Counted from the first letter of the stretch, positions 1 to 6,296 are shown. The stretch: 7,112 nucleotides of DNA from Firmicutes bacterium CAG:145 (GCA_000435715.1 FR882593.1:70981-78092), one strand, 5' to 3'. Notes: generated from the letters alone by a model not told the origin. Numbers and translations: made by a program.

Positions 1-1
1 A

Positions 2-982
2 CAGGATTTTCAGTCAGGAACCGATGTGCTGATGACCGAGGAACTGCGAAAATCTTTTAAAAACAGCGGTGGAAAGAGAATACTATTCGACCATGTGAAT
101 ATGGATATAAAAAAAGGAGAGAAGATCTGCATAGTAGGTCAAAACGGAATAGGCAAGACGACTCTCCTGAAGCTGATCATGCAGGAGGCTATGCCTGACT
201 CGGGAAGAATCAGGATAGGTCATAACGTTACTTTCGGTTATTATGATCAGGGACAGATGCTTCTAAACCCTCAGAACACAGTCCTAGAAGAAATGAAAGA
301 AACGTACCGCCTCTATTCGGATACTCAGATGAGATCGCTTTTGGGCAGGTTTTTGTTCCGCGGAGACGATGTGTTTCTCAGAGTAGGAGATCTCAGCGGA
401 GGAGAGAAGGCCAGACTATCGCTTCTGAAGCTGATGCTTGGAGGAGCCAATACTCTGCTCCTTGACGAACCTACAAACCACATGGATATAGAGTCTAAAG
501 AAGTTTTCGAAGACGCTCTGACTGATTTTCCTGGAACTGCGCTGATAGTGTCTCATGACAGATATTTTCTTCAGAAGATCCCTGACAGGATATTGGAGCT
601 GACTCCCTCGGGAATAGTCGAATATATGGGAAAATACGATTATTACATGGAGAAGAAGTCTCAGGTAGAGTCGGGGAAAAAATATCTGGAGAGTATGAGA
701 CAGGAGGAAAGCGGCGCTGCGCCAGTTTCTTCGGAAGAACTCAGGAGAAAGAAAAAAGCAGAGGAGGCCGCCATCAGGAGAAGAGTTAGGCTCAGAGAAG
801 GCATAGAGGGGGAGATAAGCCAGCTGGAATACAAGATATCCCATATAGAGAAACAGATGTGCCTTCCTGAGAACATATCGGACTACGAGTATCTGGAAAG
901 ACTTGGAGAAGAACTTGCCGAAGCCAAGAAACAGTACGAAGAAAAACTGGAAGAATGGATGAATTTAGAGGAAAATTCTTGA
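2..982 (+). CDS. ABC-F family ATPase, C-terminal half (5' truncated by the window)
   Basis: This is a soluble ABC-F ATPase without membrane segments. The family acts on ribosomes in translation or antibiotic resistance rather than in transport. The frame is open from base 2, so the true start and first ATPase domain lie outside the window; the GTG at 26 is internal. Counting residues from that GTG, the visible domain has Walker A GQNGIGKT (38-45), the Q-loop region near 72-77, signature LSGGEKAR (123-130), Walker B with LLLDEPTNH (144-152) and the H-loop SHDRY (176-180). LSGGE together with DEPTNH is typical of ABC-F. A highly charged Glu/Lys/Arg coiled coil fills about 235-318. The stretch from the Walker B region through the DYDYY-type motif to the coiled coil resembles Bacillus YdiF, an inference from remembered family features. 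No terminator is seen between this gene and acpP, so readthrough into acpP is possible. The subfamily cannot be settled without the N-terminal half and linker. Confidence 0.93.
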   Translation, partial: QDFQSGTDVLMTEELRKSFKNSGGKRILFDHVNMDIKKGEKICIVGQNGIGKTTLLKLIMQEAMPDSGRIRIGHNVTFGYYDQGQMLLNPQNTVLEEMKETYRLYSDTQMRSLLGRFLFRGDDVFLRVGDLSGGEKARLSLLKLMLGGANTLLLDEPTNHMDIESKEVFEDALTDFPGTALIVSHDRYFLQKIPDRILELTPSGIVEYMGKYDYYMEKKSQVESGKKYLESMRQEESGAAPVSSEELRRKKKAEEAAIRRRVRLREGIEGEISQLEYKISHIEKQMCLPENISDYEYLERLGEELAEAKKQYEEKLEEWMNLEENS

Positions 983-1014
983 AGAAATTTTCACAAAGAA
1001 TACAAAAAATATCC

Positions 1015-1043
1015 TTGCAAATAATGAAAAAAGTAATTATAAT
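1015..1043 (+). promoter_or_regulatory. SigA-type promoter of acpP
   Basis: TTGCAA (1015-1020) and a perfect TATAAT (1038-1043) are separated by 17 bp. This predicts a transcript start near 1050 and a leader of about 36 nt before the acyl carrier protein gene. Confidence 0.75.
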
Positions 1044-1085
1044 AAACCATAGTTTAATGATAAGCAAACAGAACGGAGGCTTAAT

Positions 1086-1313
1086 ATGATTTTTGAAAAA
1101 GTAAAAGATATCATTATAGAACAGTTACAGGTTGATGAATCTGAGGTGACGATGGATACTAACCTGATGAAAGACTTATCGGCGGATTCGTTGGATGCTG
1201 TAGAGATCATCATGGCTATCGAAGACGAATACGGCATCGAGATACCTGATGAAGAGGCTGAGAAGTTCCAGACGGTAAGAGATCTGGTTAAATACGTCGA
1301 AGAAGTAAAGTAA
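1086..1313 (+). CDS. acpP: Acyl carrier protein
   Basis: This 75-residue acidic protein carries growing acyl chains in type II fatty acid synthesis, in the cytoplasm. Ser35 in the DSLD motif (34-37) is the site where holo-ACP synthase would attach 4'-phosphopantetheine. The surrounding helix II ([14 protein letters not shown]) is the canonical acidic recognition helix, and the length is normal for the family. GGAGG at 1075-1079 supports the ATG at 1086. The gene has its own promoter upstream and a hairpin terminator downstream, so it looks monocistronic; the fab genes that often accompany acpP are not in this window. A dedicated carrier for another pathway is possible in principle, but no synthase or ligase genes are nearby, so the general fatty acid ACP is the best reading. 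Confidence 0.95.
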   Translation: MIFEKVKDIIIEQLQVDESEVTMDTNLMKDLSADSLDAVEIIMAIEDEYGIEIPDEEAEKFQTVRDLVKYVEEVK

Positions 1314-1340
1314 TTGACGAGAATATCACTGACGTAAATC

Positions 1341-1367
1341 AAGCCCGCGCAAGACAACGCGGGTTTT
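1341..1367 (+). terminator. Rho-independent terminator after acpP
   Basis: CCCGCG (1344-1349) pairs with CGCGGG (1358-1363) around an 8-nt loop. AAG before it can extend the stem against TTT after it, and the T-run is 1364-1367. The T-run is short, so some readthrough into rex is possible. Confidence 0.7.
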
Positions 1368-1396
1368 CCATTCGAACCGGCTCCGTGCCGGATATC

Positions 1397-1425
1397 AAGA
1401 CAGCGGAGGTAGATATAAAAATAAT
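1397..1425 (+). promoter_or_regulatory. Possible promoter of rex
   Basis: AAGACA (1397-1402) and AATAAT (1420-1425) have a 17-bp spacer and match the SigA consensus at 4/6 and 5/6 positions. The start would be near 1432, just before the AGGAGA ribosome binding site. It is the best candidate in the gap but weak. Confidence 0.35.
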
Positions 1426-1447
1426 AGAAAGCAGAGGAGAGACAGAC

Positions 1448-2083
1448 ATGAAAGACAGACAGATTTCTAAGGCAGTAATCAAGAGACTGCCAAGGTACAG
1501 AAGATACTTGAAAGAACTTGAGAAAAAAGGGGTGGAGAAGATCTCATCCAAGGATCTGAGCGTACTTATCGGATATACGGCTTCGCAGATACGTCAGGAT
1601 CTGAATAACTTCGGGGGATTTGGACAGCAGGGATACGGCTACAGCGTCACTAACCTGCATGAGCAGATAGGCAGCATATTAGGGCTGGACAAGACTTATA
1701 AGATGGTAATTGTCGGTTACGGCCGTCTCGGACAGGCTATGGCCAGTTATATTTCAAATAACGAACCTAATTTTCATATCGTGGGAATATTCGATGTAAA
1801 GCAGATCATTCAGGACGTGCAGTTTAAAGATGCGCAGATCATGACCTGCGGTTCCCTGAGAGACTTTGTAGAAAAAGAGAATGTAGATATAGCAGTGATA
1901 ACAGTACCGTCAGCAAAAGCTCAGTTGGTGGCCGACACTGTGGTAGACGCCGGCATAAAGGGAATATGGAACCTGACTGCGGTAGATCTGGATCTGCCGG
2001 AGAATATAGCAGTAGAGAACGTGCATATGAGCGACAGCCTCCATGCTCTCGTATATTACATGGGAGATACAGATACGGAATAA
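1448..2083 (+). CDS. rex: Redox-sensing transcriptional repressor Rex
   Basis: Rex is a homodimeric DNA-binding protein that senses the NADH/NAD+ ratio; in Firmicutes it represses fermentation and alternative electron-transfer genes until NADH accumulates. The 211-residue product has the usual length. The N-terminal winged helix spans about 1-80 and includes the KAVIKRLPRY start typical of Rex and the recognition region with ASQIRQDL (45-52). A Rossmann fold follows, with the dinucleotide-binding GYGRLGQA (90-97). Further family hallmarks are GIKGIWN (169-175) and ENVHMSDSLHALVYY (190-204). I chose ATG 1448 because AGGAGA sits at 1435-1440 and known Rex proteins begin with MKDRQISKAVIKRLPRY-like sequence; the in-frame GTG at 1385 would add 21 residues with no family match. 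The gene lies alone between the acpP terminator and its own bidirectional terminator. No good Rex operator is visible at its own promoter. Confidence 0.95.
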   Translation: MKDRQISKAVIKRLPRYRRYLKELEKKGVEKISSKDLSVLIGYTASQIRQDLNNFGGFGQQGYGYSVTNLHEQIGSILGLDKTYKMVIVGYGRLGQAMASYISNNEPNFHIVGIFDVKQIIQDVQFKDAQIMTCGSLRDFVEKENVDIAVITVPSAKAQLVADTVVDAGIKGIWNLTAVDLDLPENIAVENVHMSDSLHALVYYMGDTDTE

Positions 2084-2085
2084 CG

Positions 2086-2111
2086 AAAAAAACGGCCGCA
2101 GGCCGTTTTTT
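2086..2111. terminator. Bidirectional terminator between rex and ferredoxin gene
   Basis: CGGCC (2093-2097) pairs with GGCCG (2101-2105) around GCA. An A-run (2086-2092) and a T-run (2106-2111) flank the stem, lengthening it and providing a U-tract on either strand. It closes rex three bases after its stop and can also serve the converging ferredoxin transcript. Confidence 0.9.
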
Positions 2112-2144
2112 CTTATGTAGGGTGTAATTATATTATTTATGTAA

Positions 2145-2315
2145 TTAACCTTCTACCGGTGCATCTACAGGACAAGCGTCCGCACATGAACCACAATCGA
2201 TGCAAGCATCAGCATCGATTACATAGATGTTTTCGCCTTCGCTGATAGCTTCAACAGGACATTCTGCTGCGCAAGCTCCGCAAGCGATACATGCGTCTGT
2301 AATTTTGTAAGCCAT
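2145..2315 (-). CDS. Clostridial-type 2[4Fe-4S] ferredoxin
   Basis: This 56-residue, acidic, low-potential electron carrier has two cubane clusters. The cysteine pattern is exact: C9, C12, C15, C19 with a following proline, then C38, C41, C44, C48 with a following proline. In such proteins the last cysteine of each set completes the other cluster. The internal repeat IACGACAAECPVEA / IDCGSCADACPVDA shows the family's duplicated fold. Ferredoxins of this type shuttle electrons between pyruvate:ferredoxin oxidoreductase, hydrogenases, Rnf and similar anaerobic enzymes. The start is fixed by a perfect AGGAGG at 2325-2330 on the minus strand, 9 nt before the ATG; a longer in-frame upstream extension lacks family similarity and would begin upstream of the predicted transcript start. 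The gene converges on rex and is divergent from the P-loop gene. No partner oxidoreductase is in the window, so a specific role cannot be assigned. Confidence 0.97.
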   Translation of the reverse strand: MAYKITDACIACGACAAECPVEAISEGENIYVIDADACIDCGSCADACPVDAPVEG

Positions 2316-2333
2316 ATTTATTTTCCTCCTGTG

Positions 2334-2349
2334 AAAAGATATATCTTTT
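2334..2349. repeat. Perfect 16-bp palindrome in the ferredoxin 5' leader
   Basis: AAAAGATATATCTTTT is fully self-complementary. It lies between the ferredoxin ribosome binding site and that gene's predicted transcript start near 2351, and ends 2 bp before the -35 position of the divergent promoter. An operator is a reasonable inference, but the regulator is unknown. Confidence 0.6.
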
Positions 2350-2351
2350 AT

Positions 2352-2380
2352 GGTACAATTATAGCAGAAGGCGTTATAAT
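2352..2380 (+). promoter_or_regulatory. Promoter of the P-loop protein/glycosylase operon
   Basis: There is a perfect TATAAT at 2375-2380. The -35 position for a 17-bp spacer is GGTACA (2352-2357), only 3/6 to consensus. The predicted start near 2387 supports ATG 2411 over an in-frame GTG at 2387. It overlaps the divergent ferredoxin promoter almost completely. Confidence 0.55.
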
Positions 2381-2386
2381 AGTAAA
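2358..2386 (-). promoter_or_regulatory. Promoter of the ferredoxin gene
   Basis: Read on the minus strand: TTTACT (2386-2381), a 17-bp spacer, then TATAAT (2363-2358) preceded by TGC, which makes an extended -10. The predicted start is near 2351. Confidence 0.7.
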
Positions 2387-2410
2387 GTGAATTCTTTGAG
2401 GAGTTTTGAT

Positions 2411-3223
2411 ATGGACGTATATACATTAGTCGGAAAGAGCGGAACAGGGAAGAGCTTTCATGCCATGAATCTCTGCAAAAAGCTAAGGGTCGAAGCTATC
2501 ATCGACGACGGCCTCTTTATATACAAGAACAGCGTTATCGCAGGAGTATCCGCAAAACGGCAGGACACTAAGATAGGCGCAGTAAAGACGGCGCTGTTCC
2601 TAAACGACGAGATGCAAAGGCAAGTATCGGAGGCGATAAAGAGGGAGAAGCCTGCCAGCATATTAGTCCTGGGCACCAGCGAAGAAATGGTGGATAAGAT
2701 AATAGAAAGGCTCGGTCTTCCTGCTGTGCCGCCAGAAAGCCCGAGACGAATACGGATAGAAGAGATAACTACAGAAGATGAGCGCATAGCTGCCCATCGG
2801 CAGCGCAACGAGTATGGAAAACACGTGATACCTGCGCCGTCTTTGCAGCTCAAGAGAACTTTTGCCGGATATTTTATGGATCCTCTTAGATTCTTCAGGG
2901 GAAAAGACCAGGGAGCGTCGTCAGAGAGAACTGTAGTCAGACCGGCCTACAGCTATCTGGGAGAATACTTTGTAGCCGAGAGAGTCATCGACGATATAAT
3001 AATGTGTCTGGCTCATAAGACTCCGTCGATAGGGCGTGTCATAAATGTGATACAAAAGCCAAAGCCCGATACTTACAGGCTCAAAGTAGCCATAAAGATA
3101 AGGAGCGGGTATCCTGTGTGGCCGTCAGCTATGGATTTTCAAAAATCTGTAGAAGAAGCTATAGAAAAGATGACTGCTTTTAACGTAACCGAAATAGAAA
3201 TAGAGATAAGGGGAATAAATTAG
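2411..3223 (+). CDS. P-loop protein with C-terminal Asp23/Gls24-like domain, function unknown
   Basis: I do not recognise this 270-residue protein by name. It opens directly with a strand and a Walker A motif, GKSGTGKS (8-15), so it very probably binds ATP or GTP. A hydrophobic strand ending in Asp-Asp (AIIDDG, 29-34) and another strand SILVLGTSEE (83-92) follow. A clean Walker B is not evident, so hydrolysis is uncertain. A charged, Arg-rich stretch near 111-170 has no clear motif. From about 183 to the end, the order GEYFVAERVIDDII, KVAIKIRSGYPV, QKSVEEAIEKMTAFNVTEIEIEIRGI resembles an Asp23/Gls24 domain (alkaline-shock/envelope-stress family in Firmicutes). That match is from memory of the pattern, not a search. 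No signal peptide or membrane segment is seen. GAGGAG at 2398-2403 fixes ATG 2411. The stop codon overlaps the next gene's ribosome binding site, so it is co-transcribed with the DNA glycosylase. It could be a nucleotide-dependent stress or cell-envelope factor. Confidence 0.85.
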   Translation: MDVYTLVGKSGTGKSFHAMNLCKKLRVEAIIDDGLFIYKNSVIAGVSAKRQDTKIGAVKTALFLNDEMQRQVSEAIKREKPASILVLGTSEEMVDKIIERLGLPAVPPESPRRIRIEEITTEDERIAAHRQRNEYGKHVIPAPSLQLKRTFAGYFMDPLRFFRGKDQGASSERTVVRPAYSYLGEYFVAERVIDDIIMCLAHKTPSIGRVINVIQKPKPDTYRLKVAIKIRSGYPVWPSAMDFQKSVEEAIEKMTAFNVTEIEIEIRGIN

Positions 3224-3225
3224 GA
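3222..3225 (+). promoter_or_regulatory. Ribosome binding site overlapping a stop codon (translational coupling)
   Basis: AGGA (3222-3225) shares two bases with the TAG stop of the P-loop gene and lies 7 nt before the glycosylase ATG. It is a weak site, so initiation probably depends on ribosomes finishing the upstream gene. Confidence 0.55.
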
Positions 3226-3232
3226 AAAAATT

Positions 3233-4078
3233 ATGCAGTATATTGTTGAAAACGTAAAAGATTTTAATTTAGATCATATATTTGACTGCGGACAGTGTTT
3301 CAGGTGGGAAAGACAAGACGACGGCAGCTATATAGGACCGGCCATGGGCAAGATAGCAAGGATGAGCTTTAAAGACGGTACTCTTACTATAGATAACTGC
3401 TGTGAAGCAGATTTTACAGACATATGGAAGGGATATCTGGATCTTGAGACGGACTACGGAGCCATAAAGAAAGAACTGACTGCATCCGACAGCACCATAA
3501 AGCAGGCGTCTGATTACGGATATGGCATAAGGATATTGAAGCAGGATTTCTGGGAGACTGTAGTATCATTTATAATTTCTCAAAATAACAATATCCCCAG
3601 GATAAAGGGCTGTATAGAGGGACTTTGCAAAAATTTCGGAGATAAGATAGGAGAATACGAAGGAAAGGAATACTTCGGCCTGCCTCGCCCGGAGGTGATG
3701 GCAGCTTTATCACAGGAAGACCTTGCGCCTATAAGACTGGGATACAGAGCCTCTTATCTTGTAAAGATGGCAGACCAGATGCTGGATCAGGGCGGACCGG
3801 AGGCCGTGAAAAGGAAATTGTACATATCGGAAGATCCCATAATGCAGTTGCAGGAGTTCTGTGGAATAGGGCCTAAGGTGGCTGCGTGTATATCATTGTT
3901 CGGCCTGTCCAGGACTGACGCTTTTCCCGTTGACGTCTGGATGCGCAGAGTGATGAACAGGTTGTACGGCATAGATGAAAAGGATATGAAATCCATGCAG
4001 CAGTACGCTTCTTCCCATTTTGGAAAATACGGAGGAATAGCTCAGCAATATCTCTTTTATTATATAAAAAACTTATAG
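3233..4078 (+). CDS. ogg: 8-oxoguanine DNA glycosylase/AP lyase, OGG1 type (HhH-GPD)
   Basis: This 281-residue base-excision repair enzyme removes oxidised guanine opposite cytosine, and the lyase activity of the family nicks the resulting abasic site. The N-terminal OGG_N-like domain shows FDCGQCFRW (17-25). The central segment has SFIISQNNNIPRIKG (112-126), which carries the Asn-rich turn of OGG1 enzymes, and LGYRASYL (169-176). The helix-hairpin-helix is near 203-220, with GIGPKVAACI containing the nucleophile Lys215; the catalytic Asp234 follows in FPVDVWM. All key residues expected from human OGG1 (Lys249, Asp268) have counterparts. Length fits bacterial and archaeal OGG1-like enzymes such as the clostridial one. 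It is second in a two-gene operon, 9 nt after the P-loop gene. AlkA-type alkyladenine activity is less likely because both the OGG N-domain and the lysine are present. Confidence 0.92.
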   Translation: MQYIVENVKDFNLDHIFDCGQCFRWERQDDGSYIGPAMGKIARMSFKDGTLTIDNCCEADFTDIWKGYLDLETDYGAIKKELTASDSTIKQASDYGYGIRILKQDFWETVVSFIISQNNNIPRIKGCIEGLCKNFGDKIGEYEGKEYFGLPRPEVMAALSQEDLAPIRLGYRASYLVKMADQMLDQGGPEAVKRKLYISEDPIMQLQEFCGIGPKVAACISLFGLSRTDAFPVDVWMRRVMNRLYGIDEKDMKSMQQYASSHFGKYGGIAQQYLFYYIKNL

Positions 4079-4132
4079 CGATTTTAAAAAATATCTTTGA
4101 TGTGGATTGTGTGAATTTTTACGTATTCCCTA

Positions 4133-4160
4133 TTGACAATGAAAGAAAGGCGAGTATAAT
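4133..4160 (+). promoter_or_regulatory. Consensus SigA-type promoter of groESL
   Basis: Perfect TTGACA (4133-4138) and perfect TATAAT (4155-4160) are separated by 16 bp. Transcription should begin near 4167, placing the CIRCE operator right at the start site. Confidence 0.92.
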
Positions 4161-4168
4161 AAAATATG

Positions 4169-4195
4169 TTAGCACTCAATAATGGCGAGTGCCAA
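4169..4195 (+). promoter_or_regulatory. CIRCE operator (HrcA binding site) upstream of groESL
   Basis: TTAGCACTC (4169-4177), a 9-bp spacer, then GAGTGCCAA (4187-4195). This differs from the canonical right arm GAGTGCTAA at one base (C for T at 4193). Repressor HrcA binds this inverted repeat in many bacteria and releases it on heat shock; hrcA itself is not in the window. It overlaps the predicted transcript start. Confidence 0.95.
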
Positions 4196-4206
4196 TCAAA
4201 CGAAGA

Positions 4207-4247
4207 CGAGATGGCGCCGCTTCCGGCGAATGTCTCGATTGAGACGT
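4207..4247 (+). promoter_or_regulatory. Structured groESL leader with alternative hairpins
   Basis: CGAGA (4207-4211) can pair with TCTCG (4233-4237), enclosing an inner hairpin CGCCG/CGGCG (4215-4219 with 4224-4228, loop CTTC). Alternatively GTCTC (4232-4236) can pair with GAGAC (4241-4245) around GATT, extendable by a G-U and an A-U pair. The outer helix and the second hairpin use the same bases and exclude one another. The structures are read by eye and no function is proven. Confidence 0.45.
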
Positions 4248-4273
4248 ACAATATTTTTACGGAGGTAAATGTA

Positions 4274-4549
4274 ATGATAGGAATCAGACCTTTAGGAGAC
4301 AGAGTTGTCATCAAGAAAGTAGAAGCAGAGGAAAAGACTCAAGGTGGCTTGATCTTGACCAGCTCAGCTAAAGAACAGCCTCAGGTGGCTGAAGTGGTAG
4401 CCGTAGGCCCTGGAACTAAGGACGAGGCTATGGAACTTAAAGAAGGCGATAAAGTGGTATTCTCCAAATATGGCGGTACAGAAATTAAATATCACGGAGA
4501 AGAGTATACGATCATGCACCAGGGAGAAATCCTGGCAGTTATAGAGTAA
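4274..4549 (+). CDS. groES: Co-chaperonin GroES (Hsp10)
   Basis: The 91-residue protein forms the heptameric lid that caps GroEL and encloses the folding chamber. IRPLGDRVVIKKVE (4-17) is the family signature start. The mobile loop that docks on GroEL lies near 17-33 and contains the hydrophobic GGLIL (24-28). DKVVFSKYGGTEIK (59-72) and the closing GEILAVIE are typical. I chose ATG 4274 with GGAGG at 4261-4265. The frame is open upstream to the CIRCE region, but that extension lies on the operator and leader and has no family match. It is the first gene of the groESL operon, 20 nt before groEL, and is controlled by the consensus promoter plus CIRCE. Confidence 0.98.
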   Translation: MIGIRPLGDRVVIKKVEAEEKTQGGLILTSSAKEQPQVAEVVAVGPGTKDEAMELKEGDKVVFSKYGGTEIKYHGEEYTIMHQGEILAVIE

Positions 4550-4566
4550 TCAGGGAAGGGGTTTAG

Positions 4567-6204
<1,638 letters not shown>

Positions 6205-6238
6205 GAAGCCGTTTCATCTATAAAAATTAAGACACAGT

Positions 6239-6279
6239 AAAAATGCCAACAGAAGTTTAAATTTTGTTGGCATTTTTTT
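6239..6279 (+). terminator. Strong Rho-independent terminator after groEL
   Basis: ATGCCAACA (6243-6251) pairs perfectly with TGTTGGCAT (6265-6273). The stem can extend inward through 6252-6254/6262-6264 around a GTTTAAA loop, and outward through A-T pairs. A seven-T run (6273-6279) follows. Confidence 0.95.
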
Positions 6280-6296
6280 ACTATTTATGATATAGT
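6267..6296 (+). promoter_or_regulatory. Probable promoter of the IclR-family gene, overlapping the groEL terminator
   Basis: TTGGCA (6267-6272, 5/6) and TATAGT (6291-6296, 5/6, preceded by TGA as an extended -10) are separated by 18 bp. The -35 lies in the 3' arm of the groEL terminator. The start would be near 6303, giving a very short leader. Confidence 0.5.

Noticed and set aside
416..844. Long minus-strand frame inside the ABC-F gene, and similar minus-strand frames inside groEL, the P-loop gene and the IclR gene
   Set aside because: They are antisense to well-supported coding regions, lack family features and are explained by codon bias of the real genes.
1314..1319. TTGACG just after the acpP stop as a -35 box
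   Set aside because: No acceptable -10 lies 15-19 bp downstream, and transcription would run straight into the acpP terminator.
1361..1391. Stretch with TTCGAA and GC-rich arms resembling the T-arm of a tRNA
   Set aside because: No acceptor, D or anticodon arms can be built around it; the pieces are the acpP terminator and a small separate hairpin.
1385..1447. In-frame 21-residue N-terminal extension of Rex from GTG 1385
   Set aside because: The extension has no similarity to Rex, GTG 1385 lies in a small hairpin (1377-1391), and AGGAGA at 1435-1440 points to ATG 1448.
2330..2335. TGTGAA near the ferredoxin Shine-Dalgarno as a Rex half site
   Set aside because: No second half at the required spacing; it overlaps the Shine-Dalgarno edge and the neighbouring palindrome.
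2387..2410. GTG 2387 as start of the P-loop protein
   Set aside because: The predicted transcript starts at about the same base, and GAGGAG at 2398-2403 serves ATG 2411. The P-loop strand begins right after that ATG, as usual.
2316..2426. In-frame N-terminal extension of the ferredoxin on the minus strand
   Set aside because: It would run across the promoter and palindrome. A perfect AGGAGG sits directly before the family-typical start at 2315.
4109..4126. Rex-like half site upstream of groESL (GTGTGAA followed by an AT-rich stretch)
   Set aside because: Only the left half resembles the consensus; the right half matches at too few positions.
4166..4273. Open frame upstream of GroES giving a 36-residue extension
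   Set aside because: It lies on the CIRCE operator and the leader, and the family start plus GGAGG are at 4274 and 4261-4265.
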